This document shows, one piece after another, positions 32,592-42,447 of a stretch of DNA of 64,000 nt. Location of the stretch: the NCBI RefSeq assembly GCF_023370075.1, contig NZ_CP097158.1, positions 48,427-112,426 on the forward strand. The letters are read 5' to 3'. How positions within the stretch are numbered: the first letter of the stretch is position 1; every line of letters begins with the position of its first letter. Source of the stretch: Deinococcus sp. QL22. Lineage in GTDB: Bacteria > Deinococcota > Deinococci > Deinococcales > Deinococcaceae. A program made the position numbers and the translations under genes. Under the pieces are notes generated by a model, which was not told the DNA's origin, did not search any database, and saw only the letters and a program-made list of their open reading frames with translations.

Positions 32592-35500
32592 GTGACTGTT
32601 GACCTCCTGCTGCTCATGAACCCGGAGGACGATCTGGAGGCCTTGGGGCCCGTCTTGGCCCAGTTGCCGACTCCACGGCCCGCGGTGCTCATCGCTCACT
32701 CCTTTTCAGACACTGGCCCCTTGGTGGAGCGTCTGAGCCGTGATACAGCACCGCCCGTGCAGGTAGCCGAGCACGGCACCGTGTTTCAGCCCGGCCAGCT
32801 CTACGTCAGCCCCGCGCACCACCTTCTAGAGGTGAGGCCTGACTTTCACTGCACGGTCACGTTGCTACAGCAGAAGGTGACTGCCGAGCGTCCGCTGGAC
32901 TGGCTGTTGGCGTCGCTGGCCGCGGTCTACACGTCACGCGTGCTGGCTGTGGTTCTGGGTGGCGCGGGTCGTGACGGTTTCGTGGGTCTGCAGGCACTCC
33001 GGGGTGTGGGCGGGACCGTCGTGGTATTGAAGCCAGACCATGACGACCCCTCTGCTGAACTGCCGCGCCTGGTCATGGAGACCGGAGCCGCCGACCAGCT
33101 GGTGGCCCGACACGAACTCGGTCAATCGCTGACCGAGGTGTTGAGTGGATTGAACCTTGCGCAGGCACCCGATGAAGCCATCAACGACCAATCGAAGGCT
33201 TCGTCCTCCCTGGACCGCTCGACAGAGGAGAAGTACCGCCTCCTCTTCGACACCATGGGCCAGGGCTACTGTGAGCTGGAACTCATCCGGGATGCAGACG
33301 GCCGAGCCGTCGACCAACGGTACCTGGAACTAAATCCGGCCTTCGAGCGTCTGTTCGGCATCCCTGCCGCCGAAGCCAGGGGACGCAAGGCGAGCGAGGT
33401 TTTTCCCTCCCTCGAACCGGGCTGGCACAGCATCTTCGACCGGGTCGTCAAGACGGGAACACCGGAGCGCATCGAGTACCCGGTAGCCGCTCTGGGCCGG
33501 TGGTTCGAGGTGTTTGCCTATCCGGCCGGCGGGGATCGTCTGAGCGTCCTGTACGAGGATGTCACCGAGCGCAAGCAGGCCGAGGACGCTCTCCGGGAGA
33601 GCGGCGAGAGGCAGGCGTTCCTGTTGGAGCTGAGTGACGCCCTGAGGGCGGAACCCGACGCTGACACCGTCACCAACCGTGCCCTAGAGTTGCTGGCCCA
33701 ACACCTACACCTGGATCGCTGCTTCATCGGCGTGTATTACCTTGACGATGACCGGGGTGACTTCACCCACCAGGTCGGCAACGACCGGGTGCCGCCGGTG
33801 CCGAGCGGGGTGCGCCTGTCTGACTTTCCAGACGCTCTTCGCGTCGCGTTCGACTCGACGCTAGTGGTGAGCGATGTCGCGCGGGACGAAAACCTGTCCG
33901 AGATAGACCGGCAGAATCTCGGGCTCGGGGGACTCGGCATGGGCGCGCTCGTCGCCGCGACCCTGCGCAAGGGTGAGCAGCATCCGCTGTGGGCCATCGT
34001 CGCCATCTCCGCGAACGCCCGGCACTGGACCCCTGGGGAAATCACGTTGATTGAGGAGGTGACCGAGCGCACCTGGGCGGCTACCCAGCGTGTTCAGGCC
34101 GAGACCGCGCGGCGCGACTCCGAAGCGCGCTTCCGGGCGGTGGCCAATCTGGTACCCGACCTGCTGTGGGAGAGCGAACCGGACGGTGTGACGACTTGGT
34201 ACAACCAGCGCTGGTTGGACTACACCGGCCAGACGTTCGAGCAGGCCACGGGCTGGGGCTGGACGGACGCCATCCACCCGGACGACCGGGAAGCCTCCGC
34301 TCGCGGCTACCAGGCGGCAGTAGAGTCGGGTCAATCTCTGCGTCAGGAACACCGCATCCGGCGGCGTGATGGTGAGTACCGCTGGTTTGTTCTGCAGACT
34401 TCTCCACTGAAGAATGAGGGTGGGCAGGTCACGAAGATTTACGGCGCAGCCACCGACATTCATGACTTGCGCACGATGAACGTGACCCTGGAAGCCCAGG
34501 TGGCCGAGCGCACCCGCCGCCTCGTCGACCTGAATACCGAACTCCTGGCCCGCACCCGCGCACTGGAAGCCTTCTCGCACCTCACCCGAGACCTGGCGCT
34601 GGACACCGACCGCGTTGCGCTCGTCCACCGGGCTCAGAAACTCGTCATGACGCTGCTGCCGCGGGGCTTTACGGCCTATTTCGAGCCGGAAGGTGAGGTC
34701 TGGCGCAAGAAAGCGCAGGTCGGTGATCCGAGTCACCCGGCGTTGCAGGCGCTCATGGAGGCGGGCCTTCCGTTTGAGACGCCCGGCATGGCCTACCCGT
34801 TCAAGATGGGGCAGCCCGAATACCAGAACGCGTATGTGCCCGGTACCGATGCGCCCGCTGAACTTGTCGAGCACATCCACTCCACGGCGACGCTGCCGGT
34901 GCGACTGGGCGGCGTTCCGGTGGGCCTGTTTTCCGTGTTGCAGTTCGAGCTCCAAGTCTGGTCCCCCGCCAACCGGGCAATCCTGGAGACGGTCGTGCAG
35001 CACCTGAATCTGGCCCTGGATCGCGCTGAAGCAGTGCGCCAATTGACAGAAGAGCGCGAAGCCCTGAACAGCTTCGCCCAGTTCACGGAACTGACCGCCA
35101 GCACCAGTGACGTGCAGGTCCTTGCCCAGCACGCCGCGGATGTCCTGCAACAGGTGCTGGCGGTAGACAGCGCCGTGTACTTCGAGCAGGAAGGGGAGCT
35201 TTGGAAAGCCCGTTCCGTGTCTGGCGCCCTGACCCCCGAGATCCAGCGTCAACTGGAGGCCGGTCTCCCCGCCAGCACCGCCAGTCTGATGATGCCGGTG
35301 ACCCGCCGTGAGTCTATGTTTTTTGACGATTGGCAGCCGGAAGCCGAAGGACTGCCGACGTTTGCGCCTTACCGAGCAGTCGCGCGGTATCCGCTGTTTC
35401 CCCAGAACCACCCAGTGGGCGTTCTGAGCATGGCCAGGGCAGATGGATCTGTCTGGTCAGCGCGCGAGAAAGCGGTCTTTCAGGCCATTGGCAACGCCTT

Positions 35501-36266
35501 CCGGCTCGCGCTGGAACGGACGGCACAGGTGCAACAGATTGACCGGCAGCGCGCACGCCTGGCAGACCTGAATGCAGAACTGGGCACCCTCATCACGCGC
35601 ACCGCCCGCCATCTGGAGGTGCCCGCTCAGCGGCTCAGCCACCTGCTTGGTGTGGGAGCACCCGTGGCCTTAGAGTCACTGAAGGGACTTCCGCCTTACG
35701 ATCCAGTCCTTCTTCAAGAGGAAATCACACGACTCAACGCCGTCGCGCAGGATTTGCGGCAACTGTCCGTGCTGGAAGCTCAGCAACTCCACAATGACTT
35801 GCTTCCGCTCGGTGAACTTTTTGCCGAAGTGCGGGATCAGCTGCCGCCCAGTGGTCGGCAGCCTACCTGGTTCCTCAATCCACTGCCCATCGTGCGTGGT
35901 GACCGATCCCTCCTGCGTCAGGCGCTGGACGTAGTCATGACCTTCACGCTGAGCCCAACGCGGGGTACCCGGTACGTGACCGTGAGCAGCCAGACGGTGG
36001 ACGGGGAGGTGCGGGTCTGGGTCGAGGATGATGGGGTGGGCCTGACCGGTGAAGAGGCCGCGACCCTCTTTGATCTTACCGTCCGCACGGATCAGCAGGT
36101 GCCCGTGCTGGAAGGCAGTGGGCTGATGCAGGTGCGGCGGATCATGGCCCGACATGGCGGCTGGGCCTGGGCCGAACAGGGCAGCCGGGTCGTCCTGGCG
36201 TTTCCCCAGGAAGAGGCCATGGGCCAGCTCGACGCCCTGTTTCTGGATGAGCGACCAGGCCTCTAA
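32592..36266 (+). CDS. Very large multi-sensor kinase with degenerate CheB head
   Basis: 1,224 aa (GTG start). Order: CheB-like head (1-190), PAS (about 211-330), GAF (343-500), PAS (510-625), GAF (660-815), GAF (825-980), HisKA-like helix with His1007 in TARHLEVPAQRLSHLL, and HATPase (about 1090-1210). The CheB head keeps LGGAGRDGFVGLQAL (the Asp side) but its N-terminus, LLLMNPEDDLEA, lacks the catalytic GxSxGG Ser, so it cannot be a normal methylesterase. The ATPase N-box is LRQALDVVMTFTLS, without the usual Asn, although DDGVGL and GSGLMQVRRI remain. Probably a sensor or scaffold with weak or no kinase activity. Confidence 0.82.
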   Translation: MTVDLLLLMNPEDDLEALGPVLAQLPTPRPAVLIAHSFSDTGPLVERLSRDTAPPVQVAEHGTVFQPGQLYVSPAHHLLEVRPDFHCTVTLLQQKVTAERPLDWLLASLAAVYTSRVLAVVLGGAGRDGFVGLQALRGVGGTVVVLKPDHDDPSAELPRLVMETGAADQLVARHELGQSLTEVLSGLNLAQAPDEAINDQSKASSSLDRSTEEKYRLLFDTMGQGYCELELIRDADGRAVDQRYLELNPAFERLFGIPAAEARGRKASEVFPSLEPGWHSIFDRVVKTGTPERIEYPVAALGRWFEVFAYPAGGDRLSVLYEDVTERKQAEDALRESGERQAFLLELSDALRAEPDADTVTNRALELLAQHLHLDRCFIGVYYLDDDRGDFTHQVGNDRVPPVPSGVRLSDFPDALRVAFDSTLVVSDVARDENLSEIDRQNLGLGGLGMGALVAATLRKGEQHPLWAIVAISANARHWTPGEITLIEEVTERTWAATQRVQAETARRDSEARFRAVANLVPDLLWESEPDGVTTWYNQRWLDYTGQTFEQATGWGWTDAIHPDDREASARGYQAAVESGQSLRQEHRIRRRDGEYRWFVLQTSPLKNEGGQVTKIYGAATDIHDLRTMNVTLEAQVAERTRRLVDLNTELLARTRALEAFSHLTRDLALDTDRVALVHRAQKLVMTLLPRGFTAYFEPEGEVWRKKAQVGDPSHPALQALMEAGLPFETPGMAYPFKMGQPEYQNAYVPGTDAPAELVEHIHSTATLPVRLGGVPVGLFSVLQFELQVWSPANRAILETVVQHLNLALDRAEAVRQLTEEREALNSFAQFTELTASTSDVQVLAQHAADVLQQVLAVDSAVYFEQEGELWKARSVSGALTPEIQRQLEAGLPASTASLMMPVTRRESMFFDDWQPEAEGLPTFAPYRAVARYPLFPQNHPVGVLSMARADGSVWSAREKAVFQAIGNAFRLALERTAQVQQIDRQRARLADLNAELGTLITRTARHLEVPAQRLSHLLGVGAPVALESLKGLPPYDPVLLQEEITRLNAVAQDLRQLSVLEAQQLHNDLLPLGELFAEVRDQLPPSGRQPTWFLNPLPIVRGDRSLLRQALDVVMTFTLSPTRGTRYVTVSSQTVDGEVRVWVEDDGVGLTGEEAATLFDLTVRTDQQVPVLEGSGLMQVRRIMARHGGWAWAEQGSRVVLAFPQEEAMGQLDALFLDERPGL

Positions 36267-36331
36267 ACTGGGGGCGACGTCCGGGTAGGGGGTTGATCGC
36301 GCCCCGCCTCCCTCTCGTCTTCTTACCTGTT

Positions 36332-37528
36332 TTATTCCAAGACGGGATCTTTCGGCCAAGCGATCCAAAAGGTCGCGCCGTGATCCACCCTACCCTCACC
36401 CCACGCCCGGGCACCGAACCGCTCGCCCAGACGCCGCACGACGGTCAGTCCCAGACCCGTCCCCTCGTAGTGCTCTGCCGAGTGCAACCGGCCGAAGAGC
36501 TCGAATGCCTTGTCTTTCTGCCGCATATTGAAGCCGACCCCGTTGTCTTCGACACCGATCCAGTGCTCGTGTGCGGTCTCCTGAACGAGAATGCGGAGGC
36601 GAACCGGTGACCGGGTCCGGGTGAACTTCAGCGCGTTGGTCAGGTACTCGTGGAGAATGAGTTGGAGCACCTGACTGTCGCCCTGAACAGTCGGGAGCGG
36701 CATCTGTGAGAGCACAATGCCCCGCTCACTCAGGAGTGGCGCGAGATCTTTGCGAACCTCTTTGAGCACCTGTTCCAGATCCACGGGGCGCAGGCGAGCC
36801 CGCATGGATCGGGTCCGCATGTACCCCCTAAGCGATTCCAGGAGGCCCTGAGTCTGCTGGACGGCCAGGGCCACGTGACCCAGCGACCGCTGGCGGTCGT
36901 CTGGATGCTCCTGCCGTTCCAAGAGGTTCAGGAAATTCTGTGCCCGAGTGAGTCGGGTGCCCAGTTCACGCTCAGACGCCAGCATGACCTCTTGAAATTC
37001 CCCTTCCAGATGCCGGAGCCTCAGGGTCTGCTGTTGAATCTCACGCTCGTGCTTCTGGGCGAGATCCAACAGCGTCTGATGGGCGGCCTTGAACGCCGTC
37101 ACATCAAGGGCACTGAGATGATAGAGGGCCTCTCCACCCCGGCTGGAAAGCGTTGCAGCCACCCTAAGGTCTATCGGTATGCCGTCCGGGCCCAAGAGCT
37201 GCAGTTCCGTCATCTGCCGACCCCCACCGTCGAAGACGCGTCTGAACAGGGCCTTCAGGGCGCCCTGGTGTGTTGTCGCCATCAGCGGAGCCAGAGCACG
37301 GCCCTGAAGAAATGCCGGAGTCGTCCCAAGGAGTGCTGCCGCTTGGAGGTTGGCTTCCACAATGCGGCCCTGGTTGTTCACGAGAAACGCTGGCTCAGGA
37401 GCGTCCCGGAACAAGGTGCTGGCCTGAGCTGCAGCGTCTTGGAGGGCTTGTACCTGAGCTTCAAGGAATTCGAGCCGGGCCGTCAGGGAAGGATCAGGCT
37501 GAAGAGAAGACATGGGCTCGTACGGCAT
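36332..37528 (-). CDS. PAS-domain kinase-like protein lacking the phospho-accepting His
   Basis: 398 aa from ATG 37528 (ATG 37513 is equally possible; a longer frame to 37669 lacks a good start). PAS domain (about 35-150: DAPEPAFLVNNQGRIVEANL), a coiled segment, a HisKA-like helix pair and a full HATPase (N-box ILHEYLTNALKFTRTRS, G1 VEDNGVGFNMRQKDK, G2 GTGLGLTVVRRLG). In the H-box the usual SHDLRTP is replaced by ERELGTR (about residue 195), so no His is available. It may bind ATP and regulate a partner kinase rather than phosphorylate. It converges on the large kinase. Confidence 0.8.
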   Translation of the reverse strand: MPYEPMSSLQPDPSLTARLEFLEAQVQALQDAAAQASTLFRDAPEPAFLVNNQGRIVEANLQAAALLGTTPAFLQGRALAPLMATTHQGALKALFRRVFDGGGRQMTELQLLGPDGIPIDLRVAATLSSRGGEALYHLSALDVTAFKAAHQTLLDLAQKHEREIQQQTLRLRHLEGEFQEVMLASERELGTRLTRAQNFLNLLERQEHPDDRQRSLGHVALAVQQTQGLLESLRGYMRTRSMRARLRPVDLEQVLKEVRKDLAPLLSERGIVLSQMPLPTVQGDSQVLQLILHEYLTNALKFTRTRSPVRLRILVQETAHEHWIGVEDNGVGFNMRQKDKAFELFGRLHSAEHYEGTGLGLTVVRRLGERFGARAWGEGRVDHGATFWIAWPKDPVLE

Positions 37529-38210
37529 GACGTCACCAGGGATATTTGGGAAAGCCCTGTACGACGTGTCAGGGGTGAACATGGAGAGTGTAGTAAGTCT
37601 GGCACAGGGAAGGAGAAGTCGGGTGTGAACGGAGCAACGGACAGGAGGAGTGATCTGGAGGAAGGGCAAGGGAGCGTCTTCATGAGGCGTGACGCCTTTC
37701 GGATGTGGAGGAGGCTCGCCTGGACGCCCCGTGTGAAGAAGGGAGGCGCGTCCCCTCGGCAGGCCGCGGGTGTGTGACCCGACATCCTGACCTTACTGTC
37801 GCGCCTGAAATCCCGCCTTCCAGCACAGGAGCGTGAATTCCAGGGGCTGAAACTGATGCTTCTTCCTTGATTTAGATCGACTTTCAATGAAGGTACGAGT
37901 GCAGTGCAGGGCAGCCCGGCCAGTTAGGACGAAAGAATAGTTGTCTCTTGGCCGTTGACCAGCACATGGTTTCGCCACATTTGTCAAAGAAAGAGAATGC
38001 TCAGCCGTTGGGAGCTCCCCCGTATCTCTAGTCAATCTTAGGCAGGTTGCGCCGAGTATTTGACACTGAAGGGCCGGGCACTCAGGAGTCATGCAAAAGG
38101 GAAGGGTTCTTCCTCTTCTGCTGACTTAGACGTTCAAATCCCAGCGCTTTCACAGTTCGTTCCCTTCATTCAACCCTGATTTGGCTGTCCTACACAGTAT
38201 CCTAGCTGCT
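37529..38210. other. Intergenic region with IS scraps
   Basis: About 680 bases. At 37866-37890 a short stretch (TGATTTAGATCGACTTTCAA) resembles the end of the IS982-type gene at 46.24 kb. At 38092 there is a TGCAAAAGGGAAGGG element. No intact gene. Confidence 0.4.
38092..38106 (+). repeat. Dispersed TGCAAAAGGGAAGGG element, copy 1
   Basis: Same motif as at 40999, 45245 and 54807, always on the plus strand and preceded by GAG or a close variant. Probably a solitary IS end or scar. Confidence 0.5.
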
Positions 38211-40919
38211 ATGTCTTCTTCGCCCGGCGCAGCCACGCCGCTTTCTCTGAGTCAGCACTTGCAAGACGTGACCGAGCACTTGGCCGGGGCCCGAACCCCA
38301 CAGCAAGTCTTTGACATGATCTTGCCGCTAACGTTGGAGGCTTTGGGTGCGGTGGCCGGTGTGGTGCTGTTGATCAACCCTGCAGGCGACCAGTTGAAGA
38401 TCGCCGCCACCTGGGGCCATGAGACCTCAGCGCCGAGTCTTTGGCAAAATGGGCCATTTGACGACCAAACTCCTGCTGGAGCGGTGTTGGTTACCCGTGA
38501 GGCGCTGTACTTTGAGTCTGCGGCCGCGCTCAACGCTGTGTACCCCCACCTGGAAGCGCGTACCGGTGGGGTCGCCGCGGTCACGACGGCCGTGGTGCCG
38601 ATTTTCCTGGAGGATCAGGCCTTGGGCAGCCTGATTTTGGACTTTACTGCTCCTCATCACTTCACCGCCGAGGAGCAGCACTTCCTGCGGATTCTCGGGG
38701 CGCAATGTGCTTTGGCCTTTAACCGGATGCGCCTGGTGGCTGACCTGCAGCAGCAGGTCCACCTCCGCACGGCGCAGCTCGAAGAGCAGGTGCGGGCTCA
38801 AGACGCCTTCGTGGCCTACACCGAAGCGGCGGGGGCAGAAACAGACGTGCTGCAGCTCGCCCAGCAAGCGGTGGGCGTGCTGACAGCGCGTTTTCCCGAG
38901 TGTTCCAGTGGGTACTACGCTCTAGAAGGCCAGCTGTGGACCCTTCAGATGCACAGCGAGGATCTGTATGCCACGCCAGAATTGCTGCACGACTTGCGCT
39001 CCGGGTTACCCTTGGATACACCCCTCTTTGCCGCAGCGGTGCAGACCGGTGAGCCGGTCTTCGTGGATGCGTGGGACGCCCAGCGGGAGCAGATAGAGCG
39101 GGCCGATATGTACGGTACGGTGGCTATCTATCCACTCAGTCAAGGCGGGACGTTGCGCGGCATGTTCGCGCTGGGCCTGAAGTGGCAGGACCGCTGGGAA
39201 GATCGCGACCGAGCGGTCTTTCGGGCCGTCGGACGGAGCTTACAACTGGCCTTAGAGCGGGCCGAGCAAGCCCGGGCCTTCCAAACTCAAAATGCGTTGC
39301 TGAACGCCCGCACCCAAGCTCTTGAAGGGTTTGCGAATCTGATTCAAGATCTGGCGTTGGAAACCGATCGTTATGCCCTCATTCGACGCGCCGAGCAAGT
39401 TGTCATGTCGCTCTTACCGGACGGTTATGCGCTGTATTACGAGCGGGAAGAGGGGCGCTGGCGGAACAAGGTGCAGACGGGGGTGCTGGGCACCGAACCC
39501 CAGCAAGCCGCTGCGCTGCAGGCGGTGGTGGATGCCGGGTTTCCCTATGATGTCCCAGAGAGCCTGACCGTTCCTTGGGCAAGCCAGCAGCCGTACTATC
39601 AGGATCAGTACAAGCGGGGAGGAGACACCGACGCGGCCTTGGTGCAGCATGTCAGTACGGTCGCCAGTCTGCCGGTGAAGGTGCACGGCAACATCATTGG
39701 CATTCTGGCCTTCGTGGTGTTTGCCTCCAATCCGTGGACACCGATCGAGAAGGCCGTGATGGAAACGGTGGTGCGCAGCCTGGGCCTCGCCTTGGAGCGG
39801 GCTCAAGGGCTCGAGAACTTGGCACAGGCGTCACGCTTCAACGAATTGATCCTGAGCAATGTGGGCGAGGGCTTGACGGGCGTGGATTTGCAGGGCTGCA
39901 CGACCTTCGCCAATCCCGCGGCCCTGCAGCTCTTGGGCTACGCGGCGGCCGAATTCATCGGTCAGCCGCAACACGCTCTTATTCACCACACCCGCGCAGA
40001 CGGCAGCCCGTATCCCCGCGACACCTGCCCCATCTATGCGGCGTTTACGGCCGGCCAGACCCAGACGGTGCAGGGCGATGTCTTTTGGCGCAAAGACGGC
40101 ACCAGCTTCCCGGTGGAGTACACCAGCACCCCCATTCGCAATGAGGCCGGCCAAATGACTGGGGCCGTACTGGTGTTTCGGGACATCACGCAGCGTCAGC
40201 AAGCGGAGGCGGCCCTACACGACAGCCATCAGGAATTGCAGCGCAGTAACGCCGAGCTCGAGCAGTTCGCGTACATCGCTTCACACGATTTGCAGGCTCC
40301 GATCCGGACGGTGACCAGTTTCGCGGGCATAATTGAGCGCAAATACGGTTCTGCACTGGATGACCGGGGGCGGCTGTACCTGCAACAGATCGTGAACGGC
40401 GGGGAGCACATGAAACGGCTGGTGGATGATCTGCTGGCGTTCTCGCGGGTGCACACCGAACGGCGTGACCTGCAGTCCACCGATGCGGGCCAGGTGTTTG
40501 ATGGGGTGGCCCAGCGGCTCCAGGACGAAGTGCCGGGAGCGGTGCTTAAACGGGGGGATTTACCTGTAGTGTTGGCGGACGCCCAACAACTGGATCGACT
40601 GTTGCAAAACCTGATGTCCAATGGGCTGAAATACCAGCGTGAGGGGAGCGTGCCTGACATTCACGTCTCGGCCCAGCGAGAGGGCCGCTTCTGGCGGTTT
40701 GCGGTGTCAGACAACGGCATTGGCATTGAGCCGCAATATTACGAGCGCATTTTTGAGATTTTCCAGCGCTTGCATGGACGGGAGACCTATGCCGGCACGG
40801 GGATTGGGCTGGCGGTGTGCAAGAAGATTGTGGAGCGGCACGGCGGGCGGCTGTGGCTGGACAGCACTCTGGGAGTAGGCAGTACGTTCTTCTTTACCCT
40901 CCCCAGCACAGGCGGTTAG
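38211..40919 (+). CDS. GAF-GAF-GAF-PAS sensor histidine kinase
   Basis: 902 aa; ATG at 38211 was chosen because the product then starts like the kinase at 29.6 kb (MSSSPGAATPLSLSQHLQDV vs MSDPARP...SLSERLQSV). Three GAF domains (about 20-165, 195-350, 375-530), a PAS domain (545-660: FNELILSNVGEGLTGVDLQG), HisKA with His692 in QFAYIASHDLQAPIRTVTSF (bacteriophytochrome-type box) and a complete HATPase (NLMSNGLKYQR, DNGIGIEPQYYERIF, GTGIGLAVCKKIVERHGG). It appears active. No membrane segment. Confidence 0.92.
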   Translation: MSSSPGAATPLSLSQHLQDVTEHLAGARTPQQVFDMILPLTLEALGAVAGVVLLINPAGDQLKIAATWGHETSAPSLWQNGPFDDQTPAGAVLVTREALYFESAAALNAVYPHLEARTGGVAAVTTAVVPIFLEDQALGSLILDFTAPHHFTAEEQHFLRILGAQCALAFNRMRLVADLQQQVHLRTAQLEEQVRAQDAFVAYTEAAGAETDVLQLAQQAVGVLTARFPECSSGYYALEGQLWTLQMHSEDLYATPELLHDLRSGLPLDTPLFAAAVQTGEPVFVDAWDAQREQIERADMYGTVAIYPLSQGGTLRGMFALGLKWQDRWEDRDRAVFRAVGRSLQLALERAEQARAFQTQNALLNARTQALEGFANLIQDLALETDRYALIRRAEQVVMSLLPDGYALYYEREEGRWRNKVQTGVLGTEPQQAAALQAVVDAGFPYDVPESLTVPWASQQPYYQDQYKRGGDTDAALVQHVSTVASLPVKVHGNIIGILAFVVFASNPWTPIEKAVMETVVRSLGLALERAQGLENLAQASRFNELILSNVGEGLTGVDLQGCTTFANPAALQLLGYAAAEFIGQPQHALIHHTRADGSPYPRDTCPIYAAFTAGQTQTVQGDVFWRKDGTSFPVEYTSTPIRNEAGQMTGAVLVFRDITQRQQAEAALHDSHQELQRSNAELEQFAYIASHDLQAPIRTVTSFAGIIERKYGSALDDRGRLYLQQIVNGGEHMKRLVDDLLAFSRVHTERRDLQSTDAGQVFDGVAQRLQDEVPGAVLKRGDLPVVLADAQQLDRLLQNLMSNGLKYQREGSVPDIHVSAQREGRFWRFAVSDNGIGIEPQYYERIFEIFQRLHGRETYAGTGIGLAVCKKIVERHGGRLWLDSTLGVGSTFFFTLPSTGG

Positions 40920-40998
40920 CCGACGACTGATTCACGGAGAAAGGTTGGGGAGCCCTCACGTCCGCAGCTTTGGCTCTCAGGAGGCCGTTTTAGAGCTG

Positions 40999-41013
40999 TG
41001 CAAAAGGGAAGGG
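40999..41013 (+). repeat. Dispersed TGCAAAAGGGAAGGG element, copy 2
   Basis: GAGCTGTGCAAAAGGGAAGGG, followed by ATATGCAGAGC. Identical core to copy 1. Confidence 0.5.
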
Positions 41014-41083
41014 ATATGCAGAGCTGAAAAGACGCTGAGGAACCCAATCAAATGAGGCCCGCACCTGAGCGAACGAACGAGGG

Positions 41084-42121
41084 CTACACCGGAGTGGGGC
41101 GGCGGTTCCAGTGGGGACGGCCATCCCGCGCCCGTTTCGCCGTGTACATCGCCTGATCGGCCAACCGCAACAATTGCTCTTGTTCCACCGTGTCATCCGG
41201 AAACACCGCCATGCCAATACTCCAGTTCACATCAACCGACTGACCCGCCACCACAAAGGGTACAGTGAACGCCTGTTGAACCCGCTTCATCGCCACTTCC
41301 GCACCCCGCGGCGAACGCAGGTCGGTCAACACCACCGTAAATTCATCCCCGCCCAGGCGCGCGACCAGATCACTGGTCGCCAGGGTGTCGCGCAGGCGCT
41401 GACCCACCTGCACCAGTAAGGCATCCCCTGCTGCGTGTCCCAGGGTGTCGTTGACGCCCTTGAAGCCGTTGAGATCCAGCAGTGCAAGCACCACCCGCTC
41501 CCCGGCCCGCTCCGCACGGCGCATGGCCTGCGATAAGTGTTGGCGCTGATGCATACGGTTGGGCAACCCCGTCAATGGGTCGTTGAGGGCCAGGTGACTG
41601 AGCTCGTTCACAGCGCGGCGCAGGCTGAATTCGTCCATGACCAGTGCGGCAAAATCCTCTAGGTCCGCTTCATCCTCAGCCGTGAAGGTTCGGGGCTGGC
41701 GGTCGAGCACGCACAAGGTGCCCAACTTGTGCCCGTCCGGGGTGATGAGAGGAGAACCGGCGTAAAAGCGGACATGAGGCTCACCAGTGACCGCGTCGTA
41801 CAGGCGAATCCGCGGATCGAGCTGCGCATCTGGAATGACCAGGGTGCCGGGCTGCTGGATGGTCACGGCACAGATGGAATTGCCAAGAGGGGTCTGGGTG
41901 TCCTGGAGGCCGACGCGGGCTTTAAACCACTGCCGATCCGCATCAATCAGGCTGGTCAAGGCCATCGGCATGCCGAAGTGCCGTGCGGCAAGCCGCACGA
42001 TCCGGTCAAACTGTGGTTCCGGGTCGGTATCGAGAATGCCGTAGCGGTAGAGGGCTTCCAGTCGCGCCTGGCTCCAAATCAGGCCGTCAGGTGGGGCTGA
42101 AGCCAGCGACGGGATCGTCAT
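41084..42121 (-). CDS. GAF-GGDEF diguanylate cyclase
   Basis: 345 aa; ATG at 42121 has GGAGG 6 bases upstream. GAF domain (about 25-165: RLEALYRYGILDTDPEPQFD, then NSICAVTIQQPGTLVIPD) followed by a GGDEF domain with intact GGDEF at 257-261 and DPLTGLPNR at 181-189. It should make cyclic di-GMP from GTP. The inhibitory RxxD site five residues before the motif is ATSD, with Arg replaced by Ala248, so product inhibition is probably lost. Next to an HD-GYP gene on the same strand. Confidence 0.93.
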   Translation of the reverse strand: MTIPSLASAPPDGLIWSQARLEALYRYGILDTDPEPQFDRIVRLAARHFGMPMALTSLIDADRQWFKARVGLQDTQTPLGNSICAVTIQQPGTLVIPDAQLDPRIRLYDAVTGEPHVRFYAGSPLITPDGHKLGTLCVLDRQPRTFTAEDEADLEDFAALVMDEFSLRRAVNELSHLALNDPLTGLPNRMHQRQHLSQAMRRAERAGERVVLALLDLNGFKGVNDTLGHAAGDALLVQVGQRLRDTLATSDLVARLGGDEFTVVLTDLRSPRGAEVAMKRVQQAFTVPFVVAGQSVDVNWSIGMAVFPDDTVEQEQLLRLADQAMYTAKRARDGRPHWNRRPTPV

Positions 42122-42447
42122 GTTGCCTCCAGTACGTTCAAGTCCTGCCACAAGGACAACGTTTAGAACGACCGAATCTTCGGGTGAGGTTGCGGGCCCG
42201 ATCGAGGAGGGCAGATCCACCCCAGGTCATCTGTATTCCAAGAGGTTGACGAACACCTGCACCGAATTCGACTGTCCGAAGCCGGCGAGGTCATCCTTCA
42301 CGCCCCGGTGGGTCTGCGCAACATCGGCCACCTGGTGCCGCAAAATCCCCTGGTGGAAGCAGAATCTGGGGGCGCACAGCAGTGTCCGCGAAGCAGAGCC
42401 GATGATCGAAGTGCTGAATTGCCGGGCGAATATTACATCCGTACGGG
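42122..42447. other. Gap between GGDEF and HD-GYP genes with a possible relic
   Basis: On the plus strand, about 42280-42360 reads EAGEVILHAPVGLRNIGHLV, then PQNPLVEAE, before it becomes meaningless. Likely part of an older gene; family unknown. Confidence 0.3.

Noticed and set aside
33861..35411. 516-codon frame opposite the large kinase
   Set aside because: Antisense shadow of a gene with clear PAS and GAF domains.
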